Shown piece after piece: positions 32,902 to 41,184 of a stretch of DNA of 43,856 bases (position 1 is its first letter; each line of letters opens with the position of its first letter). The position numbers were made by a program, and so were the translations under genes. This DNA is from CAKOSP01 sp964369625 (GTDB lineage Bacteria > Bacillota_I > Bacilli_A > RF39 > UBA660): the NCBI GenBank assembly GCA_964369625.1, contig CAYJFC010000009.1:1-43856 (forward strand). The letters run 5' to 3'. Under the pieces are notes generated by a model that was not told where the DNA came from, ran no database searches, and worked only from the letters and a program-made list of their open reading frames with translations.

Positions 32902-32939
32902 TTACATATAATAGCTACCTCCTTAATATAAGTATAGCA
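32902..32939 (-). promoter_or_regulatory. Leader with strong ribosome binding site and start-stop (ATG TAA), plus promoter
   Basis: The minus strand has TGCTATACT (32931-32939) as an extended -10, AAGGAGGT (32917-32924), a 9-nt gap and ATG TAA (32907-32902). The SPFH start at 32881 lies about 20 bases further on, so re-initiation or a stalled-ribosome control is possible. Confidence 0.6.
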
Positions 32940-32964
32940 CCATCTTTTATTTTATTCCATAAAA

Positions 32965-32982
32965 AAATCACATATGTGATTT
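32965..32982 (-). terminator. Terminator of the kinase gene
   Basis: The perfect 18-bp palindrome AAATCACAT/ATGTGATTT overlaps the stop at 32981 and is followed by T-rich sequence on the minus strand. Confidence 0.7.
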
Positions 32983-33346
32983 AATTAAAATACTTAATTA
33001 TATATGGAATAAATATTATTAACCCCACTATTACTGATGATATTGCAAATATTAAAACTGCTCCTGCTGCAGAATCTTTTGCAATTTTAGCTAATTGATT
33101 TATTTCTGGAGAGCATATATCTACCGTGTTTTCTAGTGCGGTATTTATACACTCAGAAGCTAAAACCATTGCAAATAATAAAATACATATTATCCACTCA
33201 ATTGAGCTTATCTTAAAAAATATCCCTGCTAATATTACTATTAACATAATAATAATGTGAATAAACATATTTCTTTCTTTTTTTATACATAAATATATAC
33301 CGCTAAAAGCGTTTTTAAAACTTAAGACTATACTTTCATTTTTCAT
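32981..33346 (-). CDS. dgkA: Diacylglycerol kinase / undecaprenol kinase (DgkA family)
   Basis: This 121-residue protein has three membrane helices. The signature SECINTALENTVD (residues 64-76) and the following LAKIAKDSAAGAVLIF (85-100) are those of the prokaryotic DgkA family, including catalytic E65 and the Glu72/Asn73 region. Gram-positive members phosphorylate undecaprenol; the lipid preference here is inferred. AAAGGAAG precedes the ATG. It is in the same direction as the phosphatidyltransferase gene. Confidence 0.93.
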   Translation of the reverse strand: MKNESIVLSFKNAFSGIYLCIKKERNMFIHIIIMLIVILAGIFFKISSIEWIICILLFAMVLASECINTALENTVDICSPEINQLAKIAKDSAAGAVLIFAISSVIVGLIIFIPYIIKYFN

Positions 33347-33395
33347 ATTTTACTTCCTTTATATAAAAATTATACACTATAATAATTCAAAAAAA

Positions 33396-33420
33396 AAGAA
33401 CAATCTATTTATTTGTTCTT
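33396..33420 (-). terminator. Terminator overlapping the end of the phosphatidyltransferase gene
   Basis: AAGAACAA (33396-33403) pairs with TTGTTCTT (33413-33420). The stop codon at 33405 lies in the loop and a T run follows on the minus strand. Confidence 0.7.
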
Positions 33421-34226
33421 ATTCTAACATATGGTTTCATTTCATTATTAATATAACTAATACTATTATTACTATTTTGACAATACTTAATTTCACTATA
33501 TGACTTTTGATTTGAATACGTTTTATTTACATCTTCAGCTGTTTTTTCTTGATATTCATAATCTATATTATCTATTAATGTTTTTTCTTTTTCTAATTTT
33601 TTTTCTTTTATTTTTTTATCAACTAAAAATATGTCACCGGCAGCTACACCTATAGCCCCGGCAAATAATATGTTTGATACAATTTGTACATCAGGTATAT
33701 TTGCAAATAAAATGCATGCCGTTATACCAGATGTTTGTAGCCACATTTTTATTTTTGCTAAAATTGTAGGTGGTATAATATCAAATTCCTTAAATTCTTT
33801 TTCTTTTATTTCATTATAACTGTTATTTTCTTTAGCATATTTATAACACTGCACATTCACTATTAAATCTCTTATTAAAATTAATAATATCCAAGGTGGA
33901 ACTATACCGGATATTATTAACACAGTACCTACTCCCCAGTTTAAAACTTTATCCGCGAGTGCATCAAGTATAGCACCTGTTTTAGATTCACTTTTATATC
34001 TTCTAGCAAATTTACCGTCTAATAAATCAGTTAATCCTGTAGCACCCATCCATGTAGCTAACATAATCGGATCAGTAATCCCCATTAAAGGTATATAAGT
34101 AGTAAGGGCAACTGCACTAAGTACTCTAGCAGTAGTGAATATATTTGGCACCTTCTTAGAAATACTATTTGGTAATTTTCCCATTAATTTATCAATTGGT
34201 TTCCATATAATTTCAGTTATTTTCAT
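33405..34226 (-). CDS. CDP-alcohol phosphatidyltransferase family protein
   Basis: This 273-residue membrane enzyme carries the complete CDP-alcohol phosphotransferase motif: D67, D70-G71, A74-R75, G84, D88, D92 (DLLDGKFARR then GAILDALADK). It is probably phosphatidylglycerophosphate or cardiolipin synthesis related (PgsA-like). A hydrophilic 70-residue C-terminal tail (KKIKEKKLEKEK and onward) is unusual for PgsA, which is generally about 180-200 residues. The substrate alcohol is not determined from sequence. The ribosome binding site is AGGTGG. Confidence 0.85.
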   Translation of the reverse strand: MKITEIIWKPIDKLMGKLPNSISKKVPNIFTTARVLSAVALTTYIPLMGITDPIMLATWMGATGLTDLLDGKFARRYKSESKTGAILDALADKVLNWGVGTVLIISGIVPPWILLILIRDLIVNVQCYKYAKENNSYNEIKEKEFKEFDIIPPTILAKIKMWLQTSGITACILFANIPDVQIVSNILFAGAIGVAAGDIFLVDKKIKEKKLEKEKTLIDNIDYEYQEKTAEDVNKTYSNQKSYSEIKYCQNSNNSISYINNEMKPYVRIRTNK

Positions 34227-34281
34227 AATACCACCTGTTTTTCTATATATTATTAAAAATTTTATTCAATGTCAATATTTA

Positions 34282-34310
34282 TTGCATATTAATGTATAAT
34301 ACTATATAAT
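34282..34310 (+). promoter_or_regulatory. Promoter of the gene at 34331
   Basis: TTGCAT (34282-34287), a 17-nt spacer and TATAAT (34305-34310) lie 20 bases before the ATG; CGGAGG follows as the ribosome binding site. Confidence 0.7.
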
Positions 34311-34330
34311 ATTTTAAACGGAGGAAATTA

Positions 34331-34717
34331 ATGGATACATTTCAAAGCGTATTAGAAGATAAAATTAATAATTATAAAGATAAAGCTTTATTAGATATAA
34401 TTTCAAACTCAAAAAATGAATTTGAAATTATAGATTGTATGTTACAACTAAGTAATATTGAATATAGAAAAAAAATATTAATGGCAATAGATACTCCTAT
34501 ATTAAGAGAACTAATGATGAAAAGTTTAACTAATGATGAAAATGTTTTAAAAAAAATTCAGTTTCTTGTTTTAGAATATCAAGCAACTGTTAGTAAAATT
34601 ACATCATTTACTCAAAGTGATTATAATAATACTAATGACGATGAACTAAATCAAAGGTTATATGATCAAATTAAGCACTACAAGAGTGATATTGAAATCA
34701 AACATAAATTAAAATAG
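34331..34717 (+). CDS. Hypothetical small helical protein
   Basis: This 128-residue soluble protein is almost entirely helical with charged residues and has no recognised domain (TFQSVLEDKINNYKDKALLDII at the start, DQIKHYKSDIEIKHKLK at the end). A clear promoter and CGGAGG support expression. A terminator-like hairpin just after it also covers the next gene's ribosome binding site. Confidence 0.6.
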   Translation: MDTFQSVLEDKINNYKDKALLDIISNSKNEFEIIDCMLQLSNIEYRKKILMAIDTPILRELMMKSLTNDENVLKKIQFLVLEYQATVSKITSFTQSDYNNTNDDELNQRLYDQIKHYKSDIEIKHKLK

Positions 34718-34721
34718 TATA

Positions 34722-34759
34722 AAAACACCTATATTACATAAGATAATATTAGGTGTTTT
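34722..34759 (+). terminator. Terminator-like hairpin containing the next ribosome binding site
   Basis: AAAACACCTA (34722-34731) pairs with TAGGTGTTTT (34750-34759), extended by TATTA/TAATA with one bulge. The 3' arm includes AGGTG, seven bases before the ATG at 34763, and is followed by a T-rich run. Confidence 0.7.
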
Positions 34760-34762
34760 CTT

Positions 34763-35296
34763 ATGAATAAAAATATAAAATTTTTATTACTTGCCATTCC
34801 ATTTTTATTTTTAATTGGTTCATTAATACATTTTTTATACGAATTTTCTAATGAAAATTTTTTCATTGGTTTAATTTCCCCAATAAACGAAAGTATATGG
34901 GAACATACCAAACTATCATTATATCCACTGATAATATATTGGATAATATTTTATTTATTTAATTCAAACGATATAAATAAAAACAATTATTTTTTTGCTT
35001 TACTTGTAACTTTAATAACATATATTATTTTAATACCCATGTTATACTACTTTTATACTGGAAGCTTTGGATTCCAGATTCTATTTGTAGATATTTTAAT
35101 TTTACTTATATCCCTTGCATTATCTCATTTTATAGGCATCCATATTTATAATAATAGTAATATTAATTTAGAATATAAAATATCTGTATTTATTATTATA
35201 TTAATATTATTATTGTATATACTTTTAACAATTAATCCTCCAGAATTACCACTTTTTTATGATAAATCTTCTGATAGTTATGGTTTAAAAAAATAA
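34763..35296 (+). CDS. DUF6512-like membrane protein
   Basis: This 177-residue protein has five membrane helices. The segment LIGSLIHFLYEFSNENFFIGLISPINESIWEHTKLSLYPL matches the DUF6512 family pattern (HFLYE, then PxNESxWEH). Function unknown. Its ribosome binding site is inside the hairpin that follows the upstream gene, so translation may depend on read-through and unfolding. Confidence 0.75.
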   Translation: MNKNIKFLLLAIPFLFLIGSLIHFLYEFSNENFFIGLISPINESIWEHTKLSLYPLIIYWIIFYLFNSNDINKNNYFFALLVTLITYIILIPMLYYFYTGSFGFQILFVDILILLISLALSHFIGIHIYNNSNINLEYKISVFIIILILLLYILLTINPPELPLFYDKSSDSYGLKK

Positions 35297-35316
35297 AAAC
35301 TTGCATAAGCAAGTTT
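35297..35316. terminator. Bidirectional terminator
   Basis: AAACTTGC (35297-35304) pairs with GCAAGTTT (35309-35316) between the convergent genes ending at 35296 and 35315. Confidence 0.85.
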
Positions 35317-35980
35317 ATTCTTTTCCAAAAACTAATAATAATCTTATAATTTGAAGTGCTGATGCTAATACTCCAGCAACATATGTCATAGCAGCAGCTC
35401 CAAGCATATTTTTTACGCCTTGACTTTCTTCTTCATCAGCTAGTTTTAATTTTTTAATTTCATTTTTAGCTCTAGCACTAGCATCAAATTCAACCGGTAA
35501 TGTAACAACTTGGAAAATTAAACCAAGTGAAGTTAATGCAATACCTAAATAAATTAAATCAAGTGCACTAGTAATAATACCTATTAAAATTATAATATAG
35601 GAAAAACTAGTACCTATATTTACTACTGGAAAAATCAGTGATCTGATTTTCATATAAACATATCCTTCTTTATCTTGAATAGCGTGACCTACTTCGTGTG
35701 CTGCAATAGCAACTGACGCTACTGTTGTACCATGATATATATCTTTTGATAGCCTAATAACTTTTCTTTTCGGATCATAATGATCAGATAAATTTCCATT
35801 TGTTTCAACTATATGAACATTTTGAAGTCCGTTTTCATCTAATATTTTCCTAGCTACTTCTTGACCACTTAAGTTTCCCTTAGTTTCTTCTTTTTTATAC
35901 TTTCCATATGCAGACATTACTTTAAATTGTGCAAATATAGGAATTATTAATATTAATCCTAATAAAAGTAAATCATTCAT
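35315..35980 (-). CDS. YugP-type neutral zinc metallopeptidase
   Basis: This 221-residue membrane protein has the metal-binding HEVGH at residues 95-99 (H95, E96, H99) within VASVAIAAHEVGHAIQDKEGY. A preceding domain (SGQEVARKILDENGLQNV, then DHYDPKRKVIRLSKDIY) is typical of YugP, and two or three membrane helices follow. The substrate is unknown. Its ATG overlaps the cysS stop by one base (TAATG), giving translational coupling. Confidence 0.88.
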   Translation of the reverse strand: MNDLLLLGLILIIPIFAQFKVMSAYGKYKKEETKGNLSGQEVARKILDENGLQNVHIVETNGNLSDHYDPKRKVIRLSKDIYHGTTVASVAIAAHEVGHAIQDKEGYVYMKIRSLIFPVVNIGTSFSYIIILIGIITSALDLIYLGIALTSLGLIFQVVTLPVEFDASARAKNEIKKLKLADEEESQGVKNMLGAAAMTYVAGVLASALQIIRLLLVFGKE

Positions 35981-37368
35981 TAAATTTTCACCTCATAAGT
36001 AGTTCTTTCTCTACTATCTTTCAATACGATATTTTTAGCAAGTAAATCATCTCTTATTTTATCTGCTAATTCATAATCTTTATTCTCTTTTGCTTTATTT
36101 CTAAGTTCAATTTGTTCTAATATATAATCTTCTTGAATTTCTGTTGTAATTATTTTAGTTAAATCAAGTGATAATACTTTATCAAAACTTTCAATAAGTT
36201 TATATTTAGTATGCTCACTAATATCACTTTTTAATACATCATAAATTAGTGTAATTATACTAGCGGTATTTAAATCATCTTCTAAATATTTTTTAAATTT
36301 ATCATTGTATAAATCAAAATCTTCTTTATCAAATTTTGTATCTATATTTAAATTTAATACTTTTAATTTTAATTTTTTATAAGCATTTGCTAAACCATCT
36401 AAACTTTCATAAGAAAAAACTAATTGATTTCTATAATGACTCATTAAACACATAAATCTAAATTCTAAAGGGTTATAACCTTTTTCTTCTAATACACCTA
36501 CTGTTAGTTTTGTACCTTTACTTTTGCTTATTTTGCCGCTCGAATCATTTAAATGTTCGCCATGAACCCAATATTTACACCATTTTTGCCCAGTATATGC
36601 TTCACTTTGAGCTATTTCATTAGTATGATGTGGAAATATATTATCTATACCACCACAATGAATATCTAATTTTTCACCTAAATATTTAAGCGATATACCT
36701 GTACATTCTATATGCCAGCCAGGATATCCCAGCCCAAATGGACTTTCCCATTTTAAATCCTGGTCATCAAATTTAGATTTAGTAAACCATAAAACAAAAT
36801 CATTTTTGTTTTTTTTGTTTGTATCTATTTCAACGGATTCTCTAACTGCTTCAAAATTTTCCTCTGAATTGTGATTAGATAGTGTATAATATTTTTCTAA
36901 TTTTGAGGTATCAAAATAAACATTACCACCAGATATATATGCATATCCACTATCAATTAATTTTTCTATTATTGTTATAAACTCATTAATATTATCAGTT
37001 GCATTGCTAACTATTTCTGGTTTTTTTATATTTAATTTTTCACAATCTCCAAAAAAAGCTTCTGTATAATATTTAGCTATTTCTAATACTTTTTTATGTT
37101 CTTTTTTTGCAGTAACTAACATTTTATCTTCACCAGTATCAGCATCACTTACTAAATGACCAACATCTGTTATATTCATTACTCTTTTTACATTATAACC
37201 AAGATATATTAAAGCTTTTTCTAGTATATCCTCCATAATATATGTTCTTAAATTCCCTATATGAGCATACCCGTATACAGTAGGTCCACATGTATACATT
37301 TTCACATTTTCTTCTTCCCACGGAATAAAATCTTCAATATTCTTAGTCAAAGTGTTATATAATTTCAT
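35980..37368 (-). CDS. cysS: Cysteinyl-tRNA synthetase
   Basis: This 462-residue class I synthetase charges tRNA-Cys. HIGN is at residues 36-39, CGPTVYGYAHIGNLRTYI begins the Rossmann fold, the zinc-site region includes GWHIECTGIS and HCGGIDNIFPHHTNEIAQSEA, and KISKSKG (KMSKS equivalent) lies near 277-283. The C-terminal helical domain is present. It starts after AAGGAGG with TGTTATAAT at 37390-37398. One copy of the 47-bp repeat lies directly upstream of this -10. Confidence 0.97.
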   Translation of the reverse strand: MKLYNTLTKNIEDFIPWEEENVKMYTCGPTVYGYAHIGNLRTYIMEDILEKALIYLGYNVKRVMNITDVGHLVSDADTGEDKMLVTAKKEHKKVLEIAKYYTEAFFGDCEKLNIKKPEIVSNATDNINEFITIIEKLIDSGYAYISGGNVYFDTSKLEKYYTLSNHNSEENFEAVRESVEIDTNKKNKNDFVLWFTKSKFDDQDLKWESPFGLGYPGWHIECTGISLKYLGEKLDIHCGGIDNIFPHHTNEIAQSEAYTGQKWCKYWVHGEHLNDSSGKISKSKGTKLTVGVLEEKGYNPLEFRFMCLMSHYRNQLVFSYESLDGLANAYKKLKLKVLNLNIDTKFDKEDFDLYNDKFKKYLEDDLNTASIITLIYDVLKSDISEHTKYKLIESFDKVLSLDLTKIITTEIQEDYILEQIELRNKAKENKDYELADKIRDDLLAKNIVLKDSRERTTYEVKI

Positions 37369-37389
37369 ATGTCCTCCTTGTTAATATAG

Positions 37390-37398
37390 ATTATAACA
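37390..37398 (-). promoter_or_regulatory. cysS promoter (extended -10) abutting the direct repeat
   Basis: The minus strand reads TGTTATAAT. The region expected for the -35 (37413-37418) lies inside direct repeat 1, so the repeat could contribute to cysS control. No T-box leader is visible; the leader is only about 15-20 nt. Confidence 0.6.
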
Positions 37399-37401
37399 TA
37401 T

Positions 37402-37448
37402 TTTATGCCTAAATTCATTAATCACCACTTGATTTCACAAAGATTTCA
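37402..37448. repeat. 47-bp direct repeat, copy 1
   Basis: It is identical to 39357-39403, starting TTTATGCC and ending GATTTCA. It contains a shorter direct repeat GATTTCA-CAAA-GATTTCA with an 11-bp period. It abuts the terminator of the surface-protein gene. Confidence 0.9.
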
Positions 37449-37474
37449 AAAAAAAAGCAGACAATTGTCTACTC
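37449..37474 (-). terminator. Terminator of the surface-protein gene
   Basis: AGCAGAC (37456-37462) pairs with GTCTACT (37467-37473) around AATT with one G-U pair. On the minus strand it runs straight into a T tract that ends at direct repeat 1. Confidence 0.8.
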
Positions 37475-39100
37475 AACTACGTAAGGATCATTCCACTGCC
37501 CTGAACCACCATCTAATACTCTAGCATTAAGATTAACAACTGGACGAATAGAAAAAAGGTTATATATAATGTATGCATCAACAATAGAAGAAGAATCATG
37601 AAAGGTTGTAATTAATGCACCGCTTGAATCCCTATAACTTGGAGAAATCAAAAAATAACTATTTTCTGTATTCAAATAAAATTTTTCATTGTGCTTATTG
37701 TAACTTCCACCCGCAAATACGACTTCATCTACAGTGAGTAAGCTTATTGGATAATCTAACGCTCCATTACCATTTATCGTGTCCGCTACTGTATATGCAT
37801 CGGATTTTACCGGACATTTCAAAGAAGGATTTTTATTAGTATAATTTCTTATATAACCACCAAAATATTGTTTTTCATACCCTATACCACTTGCTTCTGT
37901 AGCACCTGTAGCATCTGTATAAGCAGTTCTATCTCCACAAAACAATGCATCAGAAATCATATCGTGATAAGGAGTGTTCAGTATATTTGTTTCATACCAC
38001 GTATCTATTGCTATTTTTATTTTTGAATCTGTTGTCAATCCATGTTGTTGTCCAATATAATACATATAACCCAAATATTCTAATTGAAAATAATTATTAC
38101 TATATGTAGTATTTTTAATCCCAGTTGTTGAACCTTTCATCACAACACGTTCTAATTCTAAAGGAGCAGATACACCTGTATATATCATTCTTATACTTCC
38201 ATCTCCATTAATTCTTACTATCCTCCAATAAAATCCAGCAAATTCTACCCAGTTATTATCTACTGCTCCCCTAAAATAATATGATATTCCATAGTCATCC
38301 TCTACTGAAAAAAGACCTTTATTTTCAGTTTCAATGTTATTAAAATCTGGTTTTTGTTTTGATATTATTTCTGATAATTCTATTGCACTATATCCCATTT
38401 TGGCAAGTGTTACATCAGCATAATTTAATTTAATAGCTTGCAATATTAATTCAGACTCAAATACTTTACCTTCATTAAGTGTTTGAGCTACATTTAGATT
38501 GACAAATGTTAATTTAACATTCCAATTTTGAGTTACACCTACTGTTGTATCAGTTGTACTAATTTCATACGAATCATCTACTGTTATAAGACCTTTAAAA
38601 GTTGTAACGTCAAAACCAGTTATTTCATCACCTGTTAATGCATCTATTACTGTTTTATGAGTTAACTCTGGATGATTAGTTAAACTTGTTAATTCATTAC
38701 CATTTGGATCAGTTATTGTTAATAGTAACTCCGGAGTATTAACATCTTGTGAATATACAAAATTATTTTCTGTAATATTAAAATATATATAATAGTTTTC
38801 TGTAGCACTACCTATTGCTGATGAGGCTTTTAAATTAGCAGAAGATTCTGTACTGCCAGATAACGATCCATCTCCTTCTGCAAAATTTGCTAAACTAGCT
38901 GTTAAATTTAATGCAGATCCTGCAGTAAATGTTAATCCCCCAGAAACTTCAGAACCTAAATTAACATCAGATATTGCTGGACTTGATACTGATGAAACAA
39001 AATATGCATATGTAGCACTAGTGATTAACACTACTAAAGATACTACTAATATAATTAATTTTGTTTTTTCTTTTTTTATTTTGGCAATATTTTCTTCCAT
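37469..39100 (-). CDS. Secreted or membrane-anchored surface protein, TasA/camelysin-like N-terminus
   Basis: This 543-residue protein starts behind AGGAGA. The N-terminus KKEKTKLIILVVSLVVLITSATYAYFVSS (about residues 10-37) is the hydrophobic signal and TYAYF junction seen in TasA/camelysin-type surface proteins. A Ser/Gly/Thr-rich region (about 40-110) and a beta-rich N-terminal domain follow. The C-terminal half (NNWVEFAGFYWRIVRINGDGSIRMIYTG, then FSIRPVVNLNARVLDGGSG) is the repeat-prone module common in surface proteins of uncultured Bacilli. It probably forms or decorates an extracellular structure. The gene has its own promoter and terminator and is bracketed by 47-bp direct repeats, which suggests acquisition as a unit. 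Confidence 0.8.
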   Translation of the reverse strand: MEENIAKIKKEKTKLIILVVSLVVLITSATYAYFVSSVSSPAISDVNLGSEVSGGLTFTAGSALNLTASLANFAEGDGSLSGSTESSANLKASSAIGSATENYYIYFNITENNFVYSQDVNTPELLLTITDPNGNELTSLTNHPELTHKTVIDALTGDEITGFDVTTFKGLITVDDSYEISTTDTTVGVTQNWNVKLTFVNLNVAQTLNEGKVFESELILQAIKLNYADVTLAKMGYSAIELSEIISKQKPDFNNIETENKGLFSVEDDYGISYYFRGAVDNNWVEFAGFYWRIVRINGDGSIRMIYTGVSAPLELERVVMKGSTTGIKNTTYSNNYFQLEYLGYMYYIGQQHGLTTDSKIKIAIDTWYETNILNTPYHDMISDALFCGDRTAYTDATGATEASGIGYEKQYFGGYIRNYTNKNPSLKCPVKSDAYTVADTINGNGALDYPISLLTVDEVVFAGGSYNKHNEKFYLNTENSYFLISPSYRDSSGALITTFHDSSSIVDAYIIYNLFSIRPVVNLNARVLDGGSGQWNDPYVVE

Positions 39101-39125
39101 TAGATTAGTCTCCTATCGTGATTTA

Positions 39126-39154
39126 ATTATATCAAATTCAATTATTACAAACAA
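39126..39154 (-). promoter_or_regulatory. Promoter of the surface-protein gene
   Basis: The minus strand has TTGTTT (39149-39154), a 17-nt spacer and TGATATAAT with the -10 at 39126-39131, followed by AGGAGA and the ATG. The rest of 39155-39356 holds no gene I can support, only a hairpin and a T run near 39258-39290. Confidence 0.65.
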
Positions 39155-39356
39155 GCATAAAAAACATCTCTTTAAATCTATAAAAATTAACATAATACAA
39201 CAATATATGTACCTACCATCATTTATAATAACTAATCGAAGTTTCTTAAAAATAAACACTTAAAAGCCGCTTTAAGATGCTTCTTTTTTTATTTTTTATA
39301 AGTTTTACTTACATATACATAATAACATATAATTTTAATTTTGAATATATTTTTTA

Positions 39357-39403
39357 TTTATGCCTAAATTCATTAATCACCACTTGATTTCACAAAGATT
39401 TCA
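39357..39403. repeat. 47-bp direct repeat, copy 2
   Basis: It is a perfect copy of 37402-37448, placed 24 bp after the trxB stop on the minus strand. The sequence next to it carries a TGTTATTAT that resembles the cysS -10 next to copy 1. Confidence 0.9.
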
Positions 39404-39427
39404 TCATTTAAAAAGATAATACTACTA

Positions 39428-40312
39428 TTACCTTTTTAAAATTGAATGAATTACTAGCGCACCTTCTGCTGCTGCATTTATAAGTTGATACATATCTTTT
39501 TTTATTATATCGCCTACAGCATAGACTCTATTAATATTTGTTTCTAAATTATCATCTACTTCAATATAACCAAATCTGTTAGTAAGTTCATATTCTTTAA
39601 TTAAGTCACTATTAGGTACCCATCCAGTATACATAAATATTCCATCACATATAATTTCTTTACCACTTTTTAGTTTAACTCCCGATACTATTTCATTATT
39701 TTCTAAAATTTCTTCTACTTCATCTTCATATACTATGTTAATATTTTTTGTTTCTAATACTTTATTAATAAGAGATTCACTTCCTGAAAATTTATTTTTT
39801 CTAATAATTATATTTATGCATTTTACTAGATTTGATAAATATATTGATTCTTGCAGTGCACTGTTTCCACCGCCTACTATCACAATATTTTTATTTTTGT
39901 AAAAATGGCCATCGCATAAAGCACAAGTTGAAAGCCCTCTACCTAATAATTTTTTTTCGTTTGGCAAACCTAAAAATCTAGGTCTTCTTCCAGTTGCTAT
40001 TATTAAATTTTTTGTTTCAAATACTTCTTTTTTTGTATATACTTTTTTTATTTTACCATCTAATTCAACTTTAATAATTTCTTCATTTTTATATGGAATT
40101 TTTTCATCATTAACTTGATTAAATAAATCCATAGCAAAGTCAGGTCCACTTATTTCTTTTTTTCCTGCAAAATTACTAATTTTATCTATATTATTTAACA
40201 ATCCCCCAGGCATTCTAGATTCAAACATTAAAACATTTAAATTAGCTTGTTTAGCATAAATACCTGCAGATATACCTGATATACCCATACCAATTATAAT
40301 AACATCATACAT
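39428..40312 (-). CDS. trxB: Thioredoxin reductase-like flavoprotein
   Basis: This 294-residue NAD(P)H/FAD-dependent reductase regenerates thioredoxin in the cytoplasm. The FAD site is GMGISGISAG (8-17), the redox centre is C130-ALC-C133 (TCALCDG), the NAD(P)H site is IVIVGGGNSALQES, and the C-terminal FAD motif is VYAVGDIIKK. GRRPRFLGLP matches the family. It starts after AGGAGGT, 12 bp downstream of lgt on the same strand. Confidence 0.93.
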   Translation of the reverse strand: MYDVIIIGMGISGISAGIYAKQANLNVLMFESRMPGGLLNNIDKISNFAGKKEISGPDFAMDLFNQVNDEKIPYKNEEIIKVELDGKIKKVYTKKEVFETKNLIIATGRRPRFLGLPNEKKLLGRGLSTCALCDGHFYKNKNIVIVGGGNSALQESIYLSNLVKCINIIIRKNKFSGSESLINKVLETKNINIVYEDEVEEILENNEIVSGVKLKSGKEIICDGIFMYTGWVPNSDLIKEYELTNRFGYIEVDDNLETNINRVYAVGDIIKKDMYQLINAAAEGALVIHSILKR

Positions 40313-40324
40313 AATTTTTACCTC

Positions 40325-41134
40325 CTAAAATTTTGCCCCTTGTTCATTTGCATTATACAAATTTTCAAATTTACTTTTCCTATTAATATATATAGTATAT
40401 ATTATACCCCCTAATATCATAATTATAGATACTATTTGAGCAGCTTTAAAACCTCCGGCCATTAATGAATCAGTTCTCATAGATTCAATGAAAAATCTTC
40501 CTATTCCATACCATATCAAATATATTGATATCATTTGGCCGCATTTAACATATTTAAATTTTCGGATTATCAATAATACAATAAATCCAATTAAACACCA
40601 AATTGATTCATATAAAAATGTTGGATGATAATAATTACCATTAATAAACATTCCATCAATTATGAATTCTGGAATATTTAAATTTTGAAGTGTTGCTAGC
40701 GATGTAACTGGTCCATGTGCTTCACTATTAAAAAAATTACCCCATCTACCAATACTTTGAGCCAATATAATGGCTGGTGCTATTATATCTAATATTCTAA
40801 TAACATTAACTTTATGTTTTTTACCATAAATAAAAATCATAATGGCACCAAATATTAGCCCCCCATGAATAGCAAGTCCACCTTCCCAAATTTTGAATAT
40901 CGCAAATGGATCATTTTGATAAAGCGAAAAATTAAATATTACATAGTAAATTCTTGCTCCTAAAAAAGCAAATATAATTGTCCAGAAAATTAAATTAAAT
41001 AAAAAATCTTTATCATATCCGAATTTTTCACCTTCTTTAATTACTAAAAACAATCCAATAATTATACCTATTAAAATAAGTACAGAATACCACATAATTT
41101 CTATGTTTCCTATTGAAAATAAAACTGGATTCAT
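40325..41134 (-). CDS. lgt: Prolipoprotein diacylglyceryl transferase
   Basis: This 269-residue membrane enzyme adds diacylglycerol from phosphatidylglycerol to the lipobox cysteine of prolipoproteins. The signature GRWGNFFNSEAHG (residues 129-141) and GGLAIHGGLIFGAI (85-98) are conserved, with about seven helices. It starts after AAAGGT. Order lgt-trxB is common in Firmicutes. Confidence 0.95.
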   Translation of the reverse strand: MNPVLFSIGNIEIMWYSVLILIGIIIGLFLVIKEGEKFGYDKDFLFNLIFWTIIFAFLGARIYYVIFNFSLYQNDPFAIFKIWEGGLAIHGGLIFGAIMIFIYGKKHKVNVIRILDIIAPAIILAQSIGRWGNFFNSEAHGPVTSLATLQNLNIPEFIIDGMFINGNYYHPTFLYESIWCLIGFIVLLIIRKFKYVKCGQMISIYLIWYGIGRFFIESMRTDSLMAGGFKAAQIVSIIMILGGIIYTIYINRKSKFENLYNANEQGAKF

Positions 41135-41184
41135 AATTTCACAACCTTTATCTAATTATATATTTTTTTGTTAAAAATAGCAAT

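Noticed and set aside
34729..34911. Minus-strand frame opposite the DUF6512-like gene
   Set aside because: It is a shadow frame overlapping the terminator hairpin and a recognised family segment.
37369..37401. T-box riboswitch before cysS
   Set aside because: The promoter leaves only a short leader, with no room or conserved T-box sequence.
39021..39263. Plus-strand frame opposite the surface-protein start
   Set aside because: It overlaps the promoter and signal sequence of the surface protein and lacks a ribosome binding site.
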